From: Hyphobacterium sp. CCMP332
GTDB taxonomy: Bacteria; Pseudomonadota; Alphaproteobacteria; Caulobacterales; Maricaulaceae
Length of the DNA stretch: 64,000 bases
Direction: 5' to 3'
Assembly: GCF_014323565.1 (NCBI RefSeq)
Contig: NZ_CP058669.1
Location: 1,763,501 to 1,827,500 of the forward strand
Positions 43,627 to 52,882 of this stretch are shown piece after piece. The position numbers and the translations under genes were made by a program. The notes beneath the pieces were generated by a model, which was given only the letters and a program-made list of their open reading frames with translations, ran no database searches and was not told the DNA's origin. Numbering within the stretch: the stretch's first letter is position 1; each line of letters starts with the position of its first letter.

Positions 43627-44126
43627 CAGCCGCCCCTCCGCTCGAGCACGATCTGGGCGCGCGCACGGCCATCACCTTCACGGTCAATATTGGCGCGAAC
43701 GGTGATAATCCCGTGCCCCTGCTCCAGGTCCGCCAGCCAGGTCATCAGCCGCTCGGCATCGGCATTTTCGGTCCAGACATTCAGACGCCCCGCCTCGTCC
43801 GGCACCATGCGCGACAGGGGCAATTCCATCGCCGCGGCGCGTTCCGAGACCAGCGTCCGCAAGGGGCGGTCATCCGCCCTGTCCAGCGCCGGATCGTCAT
43901 TGGCCAGCGCCTGATAGCGCGCAATGCCGAGACTGAGGTCGCGATAGCGATCCACCGAATCGACATAGGCCGCGCGCGACGCATTCCGGAAATCGATCAG
44001 CGGGGCGGCCACACCATACCAGAGGCTCAAGACCAGCAGAATGGCCCCCAACCCGCCGAGCAGGAGCTGCTCGCGCGCGCTGCGTTCCGCCCAGGCCGCG
44101 CCCAGCGTATTCAGAAACGACATCAT
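43626..44126 (-). CDS. gspM: Type II secretion system protein GspM
   Basis: 166 residues. A short cytoplasmic tail and one membrane helix (about 22-42; LLLGGLGAILLVLSLWYGV) precede a periplasmic ferredoxin-like domain with a coiled start (RNASRAAYVDSVDRYRDL). GspM partners GspL in the inner-membrane platform. It ends ERRGG and overlaps gspN by 1 base and gspL by 4 bases. Confidence 0.85.
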   Translation of the reverse strand: MMSFLNTLGAAWAERSAREQLLLGGLGAILLVLSLWYGVAAPLIDFRNASRAAYVDSVDRYRDLSLGIARYQALANDDPALDRADDRPLRTLVSERAAAMELPLSRMVPDEAGRLNVWTENADAERLMTWLADLEQGHGIITVRANIDREGDGRARAQIVLERRGG

Positions 44127-45316
44127 GGCAGCCTCACCGAAAAATCACCGTTGAGCGTGTCGCCATTCTGACGCACGCCGCCATCCTCCAGCGTCACGCC
44201 CAGCGTCGCCGCTGCCGTGCTCAGTGCTTCGAAATCGGAAAATTCCGAATAGGTCGCCGAGACGTTCAGCACGTTCAGGCCGCGATCAAAGCGCAAGCTG
44301 TCGATCTCGACGGTATCAACCTGACGCCCGAGCTCGGCCACCGCTCGCGTCAGCAGAAGGAAATCGGAACCGCCCGACCCATCCTGTGCCGCGAGCGCCT
44401 GCCGCAGCTGGAATTGCGGATTGACCGCCGGAGTGCCCGGGAAGGCCGAGGTGAACAGCGCCGTAGCGGCATCATCAATCGCATTGCGCTGATAGCGATA
44501 ATAATAGCCTTCTCCGGTCATCAGGGCGGCCGCGATCATCAAGCCCGCCAGCAGCAGAAGGCCGGCGCGGCGAAACGGCGTGACCCACATCAGCCAGCCC
44601 GCACCGGACGAGGTGTTCTGCAGGAATCCCGGCAAGCCGGACAGCCGCTCCGGTGCCAGACCGGACAGCGCAATCGCAGGGTCAACCGCCGCAAACCGGC
44701 GGGGCCGCGGCAGCGGCACACCGGCAATCTCGGTCCAGTCGACATTGTCGCTGACCGCCAGCGTTTCCGGCGCCGACGACAGCAACAGGGCGGGCAGTGT
44801 TTCCGCCAGCATGTCCGGGTCCAGGCGCAGGGCCGGCCGGTCATGGCGGGGCCGGCACAACAGCAGATCACTGCCATCGCCAAACAGGATGGCGTCTTCG
44901 GCTTGGTCCAGCGCGGCAAAGGCATCCGGCACGAAATATACCCGGCGCGCCGGAATCGCTTCGGCCTGAGCCCGCCACTCCTCGACCAGCGTCTTGCGCG
45001 CGGCATAAATCCAGCGCTTGCCGTCTTCTCCCACCGGCCCGATGGCAAACTCCGTCTCCTCCAGAGGCGCAGCCAGCTCGTCCTCGATCACAAAGGGGGC
45101 GGCTTGCCGGGCTTCGCGATCCGAGCGGGCGGCCAGCGCCAGCCGGGATACAAAGACATCACTCGACGGCAGGACCAGGATCAGGCGGTCATACGCTGCA
45201 TCGGTGGCGGGCGGCAGGCCCTCGCCGGAGCGCTTGCGGCGACCCTCTTCCACGCGCACCCATCGCGGCGGATGACCGTCATTCACAGGCGCAAACAGGA
45301 CCAGATCGCGGCTCAT
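44123..45316 (-). CDS. gspL: Type II secretion system protein GspL
   Basis: 397 residues. An N-terminal cytoplasmic actin-like domain (about 1-235) with LILVLPSSDVFVSRLALA, then one membrane helix (about 250-268) and a periplasmic ferredoxin-like C-terminal domain. GspL binds the N1 domain of GspE and recruits the ATPase to the platform. Operon position between gspK and gspM is standard. Confidence 0.87.
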   Translation of the reverse strand: MSRDLVLFAPVNDGHPPRWVRVEEGRRKRSGEGLPPATDAAYDRLILVLPSSDVFVSRLALAARSDREARQAAPFVIEDELAAPLEETEFAIGPVGEDGKRWIYAARKTLVEEWRAQAEAIPARRVYFVPDAFAALDQAEDAILFGDGSDLLLCRPRHDRPALRLDPDMLAETLPALLLSSAPETLAVSDNVDWTEIAGVPLPRPRRFAAVDPAIALSGLAPERLSGLPGFLQNTSSGAGWLMWVTPFRRAGLLLLAGLMIAAALMTGEGYYYRYQRNAIDDAATALFTSAFPGTPAVNPQFQLRQALAAQDGSGGSDFLLLTRAVAELGRQVDTVEIDSLRFDRGLNVLNVSATYSEFSDFEALSTAAATLGVTLEDGGVRQNGDTLNGDFSVRLP

Positions 45317-46299
45317 AAAAACACTCCGAAACGCTGGCCATGCCGGGTCAGGCGTCCCGAGCTTTCCAGCTCCACCCGCTCTGTCAGGCGATAGCGGCTT
45401 TCGCCTTGCCGCACATCGACATGGATCTCGAAATAGCGGCTATTGAGCGTGAAGTCCGGGCGGGCGTCGGGCGCTATCTCCAGCTCGGCAACCAGCGGAT
45501 CGCGCCAGAAATCCTCAACCTCCAGATAGCCAGTGGTCGGCCGCCGCGAGATCAGCAGCGCGGCTTCAGATTGCGACACCTGATTGTCCAGTGCTGCCGC
45601 CAGCAGCGCCGCCTGTTCCGGGCGCAGCGTATTGAGATTGAGCGGTATCTGTTCCGTCACCGGATGGGCGCACACTAGAGGCGCCAGACGGCCGAAATAG
45701 AGCGGCGTCATCACCGGCAGGGCCAGCATTTCCTCGGCCTCGGCAAACAGCGTATTGGCGGCGCGATGCGGCACGCGTCGCTGCGCATATTGCATGTCTT
45801 CCGCGCCGCGCGCTTCCGGCCGCGTATCGCTATCGATCCAGTCCGTCGCCTGCGCGGCAATCGCCTGCGCATCACCGGCGGGAATATTGAGCGCTTGCAT
45901 CAGCGCGACAAAATGCCCGGCCGCTGCCTCATCGCCCGTATGGCCCCCGCGCCCGGAAGGCACCACCAGCGCATTCAGGTTGAAGCAATTATTGGCATCC
46001 CGCACCTCGCCGATCAGCGCGCCATTCTCGATCTCGAACTGGCGCGGGCCCTGCGCCCAGGCATCGCTGGCCCGCATCGGTTCACCGGAGGGCGGCAAGG
46101 ATCGCAACAAGGCGCTCTCGGCAAAGTCCCGCGCACCCACCGCATACCAATAGGCCTGATCGCGGGTCTCGATATGGCCGCTGCGGTCGATGCCAAAGAA
46201 CAGGGTCTGCGACAGGCCGACGGCCACGGTCGACATGACCGCCGTGATCATCAGCGCCGTAATCAGCGCCGTGCCGCGTTTGGCCGGGGCGTTGGTCAT
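45313..46299 (-). CDS. gspK: Type II secretion minor pseudopilin GspK
   Basis: 328 residues. A prepilin-like leader and helix, GTALITALMITAVMSTVAVGLSQ, then a large domain of the GspK type, with ARDFAESALLRSLP, FNLNALVVPSGR and LNLNTLRPEQAALL (helix-hairpin-helix-like). GspK caps the pseudopilus tip with GspI and GspJ. The leader has a Gly before the cleavage but an Ala-Leu-Ile run rather than GFTLLE, as common for GspK. Confidence 0.86.
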   Translation of the reverse strand: MTNAPAKRGTALITALMITAVMSTVAVGLSQTLFFGIDRSGHIETRDQAYWYAVGARDFAESALLRSLPPSGEPMRASDAWAQGPRQFEIENGALIGEVRDANNCFNLNALVVPSGRGGHTGDEAAAGHFVALMQALNIPAGDAQAIAAQATDWIDSDTRPEARGAEDMQYAQRRVPHRAANTLFAEAEEMLALPVMTPLYFGRLAPLVCAHPVTEQIPLNLNTLRPEQAALLAAALDNQVSQSEAALLISRRPTTGYLEVEDFWRDPLVAELEIAPDARPDFTLNSRYFEIHVDVRQGESRYRLTERVELESSGRLTRHGQRFGVFL

Positions 46300-46940
46300 G
46301 ACGGGAACTCCGGCGTCAGCAGCACAAATTCCAGATCGGTGGCATCCGTCATTTCCGCCCGCAACCGGACGGCGCGCGGCAGGCTGGTTGCCTGTCCCTG
46401 ATGCGCGCCCGACGCCATCGCCGTCACCCAGCTATTGAGATTGAGAAACGCCACGTCCAGCGCATCGACATCCGACAGCAGGACAAATTCACTCGCCGGC
46501 GTGTCAAACTGCCGGTCCGGATAGGCCCAGCTGCGGCGGATCAGACGATCGCCGGCGCGCACATATTCAACATATTGCAGCGAACCGCGCGGCTGAAGCC
46601 CGCCGGGATTGGGGCGTCCGGCGCGAGTAAACGCGATCAGCGTCATGTCAGAGGCCAGACCCGCCGATCCGGCCAGCCCGGTCGTGGATCCGGCAAAACC
46701 CGCCCCGCCGCTGCGCCCGTCGGGCTGACGCACCGCGCGATTGACCAGCTGACCGAAATCCTCACGCATCAGCAGGCGGGCGCGGTCGATCATTTCGGCC
46801 CGGTCCGCACTGGCCTGATTGATGTCCCGAGCAGTCAGCGAGGCGTTCAGCATGCCGGTTGAAATCACGCCGATAATGGCAAACAGCATTACCGAGACCA
46901 GCACTTCGACCAGGCTGAATCCGGCGCGCGACGGGTTCAT
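46296..46940 (-). CDS. gspJ: Type II secretion minor pseudopilin GspJ
   Basis: 214 residues. The leader ends RAGFSLVEVLVSVMLFAIIG, the N-methylation motif with Gly before Phe and conserved Glu. The body includes IDRARLLMREDFGQLVNRAV and RLIRRSWAYPDRQFD, as in GspJ. Part of the pseudopilus tip complex with GspI, GspK and GspH. Overlaps both neighbours by 4 bp. Confidence 0.87.
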   Translation of the reverse strand: MNPSRAGFSLVEVLVSVMLFAIIGVISTGMLNASLTARDINQASADRAEMIDRARLLMREDFGQLVNRAVRQPDGRSGGAGFAGSTTGLAGSAGLASDMTLIAFTRAGRPNPGGLQPRGSLQYVEYVRAGDRLIRRSWAYPDRQFDTPASEFVLLSDVDALDVAFLNLNSWVTAMASGAHQGQATSLPRAVRLRAEMTDATDLEFVLLTPEFPS

Positions 46941-47299
46941 GACGCCCTCCGGAAAGTGACGATCTGATGCGAGCGGCCACCGTCGACTTCGCTGATATCC
47001 AGTTGCACGCGCAACAGGCCGGCATCCGGCGTCGGCAAGACCGACAGCGTCCAGTCAAAGGCCTGGCCCGCCATTTCATACCGCCCCTGATCAGACGACG
47101 GCCGGTATCCCGCCTGCTCGATCAGGGCGGAGTTCAGGACATTCTCTCCCGCCAGTGCCAGCACGCTGCGCGAGGCGATGATCTGGGAGCCGCGCGTGGA
47201 TTGCTGTGTCGCCGTCATCAGTGCCATGCCCGCAATCGCCAGAATCGACAGGGCGACCAGCATTTCAATCAGGGAAAATCCGGCGTCGGTGCGGCGCAT
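46937..47299 (-). CDS. gspI: Type II secretion minor pseudopilin GspI
   Basis: 120 residues. The leader DAGFSLIEMLVALSILAIAG is a typical prepilin motif; the body LSVLPTPDAGLLRVQLDISE is the GspI beta-sheet. GspI initiates the pseudopilus tip complex. Overlaps gspH by 1 bp and gspJ by 4 bp. Confidence 0.87.
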   Translation of the reverse strand: MRRTDAGFSLIEMLVALSILAIAGMALMTATQQSTRGSQIIASRSVLALAGENVLNSALIEQAGYRPSSDQGRYEMAGQAFDWTLSVLPTPDAGLLRVQLDISEVDGGRSHQIVTFRRAS

Positions 47300-47802
47300 C
47301 AGAGATCGCCTCCCGTCAGCCGGATACCGTCCGGCCCGCCGATGGAAATCCGCCAGCGCGCCTCGCCGGTTTCCAGTTCGAAGGCGGCGGCATCATTGGC
47401 ACCGGTCGGATCGAACCAGTAGTCCGGCACCGGACTTGCCGCAGGCGATGCGGACATCGGCATCCGCGCCGACACCAGCACAACATGCTCCGGCAAGCGC
47501 CGCGCCGCCAGCGAGGAGCGGCGATCCACAGCCCGCCATTCGCCTGCCTCATAGATGAGGAAATCATAGCCCTCCGGCGAGGTCCGCAAACCGATGAACG
47601 CTCCACGCGTCACCGCCATCGTCTCTGCGCGCATCAGGTCCAGCTGCATCTGTTCGGCCATGGCGCGCGCAGGATCGCTGGCCGGCCGCATCGTCAGATA
47701 CGCCGCGCCTGTCATCAGACCGACAATGGCCAGCACGACGAGAATCTCGACCAGCGAGAATCCGGCGCGGCCCGTATCTTTTGGCCGGATCAATTTTCCC
47801 AA
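47299..47802 (-). CDS. gspH: Type II secretion minor pseudopilin GspH
   Basis: 167 residues. Leader AGFSLVEILVVLAIVGLMTG, followed by LDLMRAETMAVTRGAFIGLR and WRAVDRRSSLAARRLPEHV, the GspH/FimT pattern. GspH links the tip complex to the GspG fibre. Overlaps the end of gspG by 13 bp. Confidence 0.85.
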   Translation of the reverse strand: MGKLIRPKDTGRAGFSLVEILVVLAIVGLMTGAAYLTMRPASDPARAMAEQMQLDLMRAETMAVTRGAFIGLRTSPEGYDFLIYEAGEWRAVDRRSSLAARRLPEHVVLVSARMPMSASPAASPVPDYWFDPTGANDAAAFELETGEARWRISIGGPDGIRLTGGDL

Positions 47803-48233
47803 TTGCCGATATCGGCATCGAGCCCGTCGCCACCGGCACGGCCATCGGCCCCGAGCGTGAAGATATCAAACTCGCCATTCGCGCCGGGATAGAGGTATTG
47901 ATAGGCATTGCCCCAGGGATCGGCGGGCAGACGGCGGATAAAGCCATTGGCCGGAAAGCGCGCGGCCCGGGCCGCATCAGATGGCCCTTCGACCAGTGCG
48001 GTGAGCCCGTCCTCGGTGGTCGGATAAGCCTGCAACTCGAGGCGATAAAGCTCGACCGCCTGTTCCAGCGTGCTGATGTCGGTGCGTGCCTTCTCGACCA
48101 TGGCGCGGTCCTGGCTGGGCAGCACATTGAGGACGACGACCGTCGCCAGAATGCCCATGATGACGATGACCACCATCAATTCGAGAAGCGAGAAACCGGC
48201 CTTGCCGGATGTCTTTCTGGGTGGGGTTTTCAT
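47790..48233 (-). CDS. gspG: Type II secretion major pseudopilin GspG
   Basis: 147 residues. Leader KAGFSLLELMVVIVIMGILA with the GFxLxE motif, then the GspG-specific ALVEKARTDISTLEQAVELYRL-type helix (MVEKARTDISTLEQAVELYR) and the calcium-loop end DPWGNAYQYLYPGANGEFD with FTLGADGRAGGDGLDADIGNW. GspG forms the pseudopilus shaft that pushes substrates through GspD. Calcium-binding aspartates are present. Confidence 0.92.
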   Translation of the reverse strand: MKTPPRKTSGKAGFSLLELMVVIVIMGILATVVVLNVLPSQDRAMVEKARTDISTLEQAVELYRLELQAYPTTEDGLTALVEGPSDAARAARFPANGFIRRLPADPWGNAYQYLYPGANGEFDIFTLGADGRAGGDGLDADIGNWEN

Positions 48234-48244
48234 AGTCGATCCTC

Positions 48245-49471
48245 CTATCCGAGGGCGAGTGTATTGAGGCGCAGGATCGGCAACAGGATCGACAGGATGA
48301 TCCCGGTCACAATCGCGCCCATGGTGATGATGATGAGGGGTTCGAGCAGGTTCATGGCGGTCGAGGTGCGGCCATCCACATCCTGCTCCAGCTGATGCGC
48401 CGCCCGGTCGAACAGATCGCCCAGCGCGCCGGACCGCTCTCCGGCAGCGACCATGTGAACCAGAAGCCCCGGAAACCAGTCACTCTTGCGCAAGGCATCC
48501 GACAGGCCCGTGCCCGTCTCGACATCGAGCAAAACCGATTGCACCGTTTCGGCAAAGGCCCGGTTACCGGCGGCCCGGCCCGCCGCGCGCAAGGCATCGG
48601 GCAGCACCGCGCCGGACTGAACCAGTATCGCCATGGTGCGGGCAAATCGCGCCGCTTCCATATCGCGGATCCAGCTGCCGATCAGCGGCAGTTTGCGCAG
48701 CAGTCTGTCGCGCTGCGATTTCGCCGCTTCGGTGCGCAAAAGGAGAATGCCGAGGATCACGGCCACGCCCACGCCCGCCAGAAGCAAAAGGCCATAGGTC
48801 TGAAGAAAGCCGGACAGGCCGATCAGTATCCGCGTCGGCAGCGGCAACGAAACACCCGTGCCCTCGAACTGCTCGGCAATGCGCGGCACGATGAAGACCA
48901 GCAAGGCCGAGACCACGGCAACAGCCACCACGGCCAGCGCGCTCGGGTAAATCAGTGCCGCCTGAATCTTGCGGCGGATGACATCGGCCTTTTCCAGATA
49001 ATCGGCAAGCCGGTTGAGGACACGGCCGAGCCCGCCAGCGCTTTCACCCGCCGAGACCATGGCGCGATAGACCGCCGGAAAGGAGTGCGGATGATCGCCT
49101 AGCGCCTCGGCCAGACGCCCGCCCTCCTGAACACGCGACCGCGCCGACGACAGCACGCGGCGCAGAACCGGTGTTTCGGCTTGTCGCGATAACAGACCCA
49201 GCGCCTCCTCGACGGGAATGCCGGCCTCGATCAGACTGGCCAGCTGACGCGTGAAAATCATCAGATCACGACGGCTCAGCCCGCGCGTCTGGAAGACAGC
49301 GAGATTTGCACCGGCGCTCTGTGCGCGCTTGTCGCCAGCACGTCCGACCTTCAGCGGTGCCAGATTGCGGCGGCGCAATTCGCGGCGCGCGGCAATTTCA
49401 GAATCGGCATTCAGATAGCCGCGGCTGCGCTTTCCGCCGGTATCGAGGGCCACATATTCAAACGCCGGCAT
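48245..49471 (-). CDS. gspF: Type II secretion inner-membrane platform protein GspF
   Basis: 408 residues with three membrane helices (about 171-193, 223-245, 377-398) and two T2SSF domains. Repeats of the domain are visible: LMIFTRQLASLIEAGIPVEEAL and ARFARTMAILVQSGAVLPDAL. N-terminal MPAFEYVALDTGGKRSRGYL is the GspF start. It overlaps gspE by 14 bp. GspF anchors the pseudopilus platform with GspL and GspM. Confidence 0.93.
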   Translation of the reverse strand: MPAFEYVALDTGGKRSRGYLNADSEIAARRELRRRNLAPLKVGRAGDKRAQSAGANLAVFQTRGLSRRDLMIFTRQLASLIEAGIPVEEALGLLSRQAETPVLRRVLSSARSRVQEGGRLAEALGDHPHSFPAVYRAMVSAGESAGGLGRVLNRLADYLEKADVIRRKIQAALIYPSALAVVAVAVVSALLVFIVPRIAEQFEGTGVSLPLPTRILIGLSGFLQTYGLLLLAGVGVAVILGILLLRTEAAKSQRDRLLRKLPLIGSWIRDMEAARFARTMAILVQSGAVLPDALRAAGRAAGNRAFAETVQSVLLDVETGTGLSDALRKSDWFPGLLVHMVAAGERSGALGDLFDRAAHQLEQDVDGRTSTAMNLLEPLIIITMGAIVTGIILSILLPILRLNTLALG

Positions 49472-50948
49472 GACGCTCGCCCTCCTCGCGGCAGACGCGC
49501 AGCACTTCCGACAGGCTGGTCTCGCCGTTCAGAGCGGCTGACACACCATCCTGGAACAGGTGTTTGCGATTCCGGAAAGCATGATCGGACAGCGCCTTTT
49601 CGGAGGCATGGTCATGGATCAGCGCGCGCAAGCCCTCATCCACGGTCACGACCTCATAGAGGCCGACGCGGCCCGCATATCCCAGACCCTTGCAGGCAGG
49701 GCAGCCTCTGGACCGGTAAAGCGCGACGGGTCCGGAGCTCGCCAGTCCCATGGCGCTGCGCTCGGCGGCGCTGGCGGTATAGCTTTCGCGGCAATGACCA
49801 CACAGCCGCCGGACAAGACGCTGCGCCACAATGGCGGATAATGTCGTCGCCAGAAGGAAGCTCTCCACACCCATATCGCGCAGGCGCGCGACCGCCGCGA
49901 CGGCCGAATTCGTGTGCACGGTGGACAGGACGAGGTGGCCGGTCAGGCTGGCCTGAACCGCAATGCCCGCCGTTTCCACATCGCGGATTTCCCCGACCAT
50001 GACCACATCCGGGTCTTGCCGGAGGATGGCGCGCAGACCGGCGGAGAACGTCATCCCGACCTTGGCATTGACCTGTGTCTGCCCGACCCCGTCGAGTGCA
50101 TATTCCACCGGGTCTTCGACCGTGAGGATATTGCGCGAGGAATCATTGAGCAGGTTGAGCGCGGCATAGAGGGTCGTGGTCTTGCCGGCACCGGTCGGAC
50201 CGGTCACCAGAATAATCCCGTTCGGCTGGCCCAGCGCCTGTTTCATATCGGCCAGATTGGCCGGTCCCATGCCCAGCTGGTCGAGCGTGAAGCGCGCCTG
50301 ATCCTTGTCGAGAAGGCGCAGGACCACCCGCTCGCCAAAGCGCGACGGCAGGGTCGCAACGCGGACATCCACACCCTTGCCACCCAGGTTGAGCGACAGA
50401 CGGCCATCCTGCGGCACACGCTTTTCGGCGATATCGAGCCGCGACATCACCTTGATCCGGGACACCAGCGGCGAGGCCAGCGCCGGAGCGAGGCTGGCGC
50501 GCTCTGACAACACGCCATCAATCCGGTAGCGGACCGAGACGCGATCCTCATAGGGCTCGACGTGAATATCCGAGGCCGCCGTGCGAATGGCTTCGGCAAT
50601 CAGCCCGTTGATCAGCCGGATAATCGGAGCGTCAGAGGCCGAATCCAGAAGATCGGCTGTGGGCGGAATTTCATCAATAATGCTGGACAGGCTCTCGCCT
50701 TCGGCCTGATCGCCGAGACTGCCGGCTTCGGCATCCGAAAACGCATAGATGTCAGAGAGCGCGCGCTCGAATTGCGGCGCGTCGACTTCCTCGACCGGCC
50801 ATGTCCGGCCCACGGCCCGCCGAGCCTCGATCAGCGCCAGACGATCGCCGCCGCGCTTCAACACAAATGCCGGCGTCTCCCCGCCACGGAAAAGAACGCC
50901 GCGGGATTTGGCAAAGCCATAGGAGAGCCGGTCGAGCGCTGACGTCAT
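49458..50948 (-). CDS. gspE: Type II secretion ATPase GspE
   Basis: 496 residues. N1/N2 domains (1-110) carry a shortened GspL-binding region. The catalytic domain has Walker A GPTGAGKT (250-257), an Asp box, VVMVGEIRDVETAGIAVQASLTG (Walker B region) and the His box LSTVHTNSAV. A tetracysteine zinc motif is present (C383, C386, C416, C419; RRLCGHC and RGCPACKG). All motifs are intact. The enzyme powers pseudopilus assembly from the cytoplasm. Confidence 0.95.
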   Translation of the reverse strand: MTSALDRLSYGFAKSRGVLFRGGETPAFVLKRGGDRLALIEARRAVGRTWPVEEVDAPQFERALSDIYAFSDAEAGSLGDQAEGESLSSIIDEIPPTADLLDSASDAPIIRLINGLIAEAIRTAASDIHVEPYEDRVSVRYRIDGVLSERASLAPALASPLVSRIKVMSRLDIAEKRVPQDGRLSLNLGGKGVDVRVATLPSRFGERVVLRLLDKDQARFTLDQLGMGPANLADMKQALGQPNGIILVTGPTGAGKTTTLYAALNLLNDSSRNILTVEDPVEYALDGVGQTQVNAKVGMTFSAGLRAILRQDPDVVMVGEIRDVETAGIAVQASLTGHLVLSTVHTNSAVAAVARLRDMGVESFLLATTLSAIVAQRLVRRLCGHCRESYTASAAERSAMGLASSGPVALYRSRGCPACKGLGYAGRVGLYEVVTVDEGLRALIHDHASEKALSDHAFRNRKHLFQDGVSAALNGETSLSEVLRVCREEGERHAGV

Positions 50949-52882
50949 TGCGGTGCCGATGCTCCCGCCGAACCGGTCAGCAGATCGGCAATGGCATCGA
51001 GATCATTGACGCCGGTCCGCTCATCGCCGCGCGGCCCCCTGATACGGCCATAGCTGCGGCCGGTGACATCGCGCATTTCTTCTTCGCTGCGGATAATCGT
51101 CGGGCGGATGAAAACCATCAGATTGCGCTGCACCACCGATTCGCCTTCCGAACGGAACAGCCGCCCGACGCCGGGCAGCCGGCCCAGTCCCGGCACGCCG
51201 CTCGCCGTGGTTTGCCGGTCCTGTTCGATCAGCCCGCCCAGAACGATGATCTCGCCATTATCGGCCAGTACGGTCGTGGAGATTTCGCGCTGATTGGTGA
51301 TCAGCTCATCCGACGAGGCGCTGACGGTGCCGGCCACGCTGGAGACTTCCTGACGAATAGCCAGGCGGATCGTATCGCCTTCATTGATTTGCGGGCGAAC
51401 CTCCAGACGCACACCGACATCTCGGCGCTCGATCGTACGGAAGGGGTTTACATTGTTTGCGCCCAGCGCTTCGCCAGTGGTCACCGGGATTTGCTGACCC
51501 ACCAGAATGTAGGCTTCTTCATTATCCAGCGTCATCAGCTGGGGCGTGGAGAGGACGTTGGAATTCTGGTCCTGCTCGACCGCATTGAGCACCAGCCCGA
51601 AGAGATTGCCGCTGGAATCCTGTCCGCCAAATCCGGCGGTAATCCCGGTCGCGCCGAGCAGCGAATTCAGAGCCAGGGCGCGCAAATTTGTATTGCCGCC
51701 ATCGCCGCTGCCATCATCCACCTCGGCAATCGCGCCGGTCAGGGCGAGAATATCCGGATTGGCCCGGTTGAACCGGCTCATCACCAGCGGCGCATCGCCA
51801 TCCTGATCGCCCGAGAACAGGAATTGTACGCCCAGCTCTTCGGCCACCGTGTCGGAAATCTCCACGATGATCGCTTCGACCAGAACCTGCGGCCGGCGGA
51901 TATCGAGCTGGCGCACCACCTGTTCGATCTGCCGCTGCGCATCGGCCGGCGCATTGATGATCAGCGAATTGGTCGGCGCATGATGCGAAATGGAAATCGC
52001 CCCGCCGGTCGCGCTTTCGCCTGTTGGCGCCAGCGAGGCGGCAACGTCTTCCAGAATCGGCAGGATGGATTCGCCATCGGTATGGCTGAGATAGATGACG
52101 CGATAATCCTGATTGGACTGGCTGACCGAATCAATCTGCCGGGCCAGCCGCATCATTTCCGCAATTTGCGTTTCATCGCCCCGCAGCAGCAGCGAATTGG
52201 ACGAGGCGACCGGCACGATGGTCACCGCATAGCGGCGGCCCTCTTCGCCCGACCGCGTGCTGGGTTGAGAGGATTCGAGAATGCGCGCCATATCTGCCGC
52301 CGACACATTCTCCAGCGCCACCATTTCAAACACTGAGGTGTCGCGGTCCAGATTGGCGAGCACAGAGCGGGCGCGCTGAACATTGGTGGCATAGTCGACG
52401 ATCACCACGGCATTGCCGGAATCAATCGCATTGACGATGCCCTGCGCACTGGTCAGCGGGCGCAGAATGTCCTGCGCTTCACGCGCGCTTGTGTGCTGCA
52501 GACGGATCACGCTGGTCATGATCTGGTCGCCCGACGTCGCACCGGATCCGCCCGTCCGCGCGCCTTCCTGTTCCGGCACGATCTGGTAGGCACCGCTGGT
52601 CGAGCGGATCACGGCATAGCCCTGCACCCGCATCACCGAGAGGAAGACCTCGAACACGCCCTCATCCGACAGCGGCGTCTGCGAGGTCACATTGACCACG
52701 CCGCGCACATCCGGATCGACGATGAAGGTGTAGCCGGTCAGGATGGATACATCGTCGATGAAGGCCCGGATATCCGCATTGACGAAATTCAGCGTGCTGT
52801 CCTGCCGGGCACCGGACAGGCCGGGCGACATGAGCAACAGGACAGCCGCGGCGGCCAGTATGCGGATCGTTTTGATGATCAT
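50945..52882 (-). CDS. gspD: Type II secretion outer-membrane secretin GspD
   Basis: 645 residues. Signal peptide 1-24, N0 domain (about 28-100; FVNADIRAFIDDVSILTGY), N1-N3 domains with repeated KH-like folds, and the secretin domain (about 335-590), including EAIIVEISDTVAEELGVQF, PQLMTLDNEEAYILVGQQIP and the VPGLGRLPGVGRLFRSE loop. The C-terminal S domain is short. This forms the ~15-mer channel for folded substrates. It overlaps gspC and gspE by 4 bp each. Confidence 0.94.
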   Translation of the reverse strand: MIIKTIRILAAAAVLLLMSPGLSGARQDSTLNFVNADIRAFIDDVSILTGYTFIVDPDVRGVVNVTSQTPLSDEGVFEVFLSVMRVQGYAVIRSTSGAYQIVPEQEGARTGGSGATSGDQIMTSVIRLQHTSAREAQDILRPLTSAQGIVNAIDSGNAVVIVDYATNVQRARSVLANLDRDTSVFEMVALENVSAADMARILESSQPSTRSGEEGRRYAVTIVPVASSNSLLLRGDETQIAEMMRLARQIDSVSQSNQDYRVIYLSHTDGESILPILEDVAASLAPTGESATGGAISISHHAPTNSLIINAPADAQRQIEQVVRQLDIRRPQVLVEAIIVEISDTVAEELGVQFLFSGDQDGDAPLVMSRFNRANPDILALTGAIAEVDDGSGDGGNTNLRALALNSLLGATGITAGFGGQDSSGNLFGLVLNAVEQDQNSNVLSTPQLMTLDNEEAYILVGQQIPVTTGEALGANNVNPFRTIERRDVGVRLEVRPQINEGDTIRLAIRQEVSSVAGTVSASSDELITNQREISTTVLADNGEIIVLGGLIEQDRQTTASGVPGLGRLPGVGRLFRSEGESVVQRNLMVFIRPTIIRSEEEMRDVTGRSYGRIRGPRGDERTGVNDLDAIADLLTGSAGASAPQ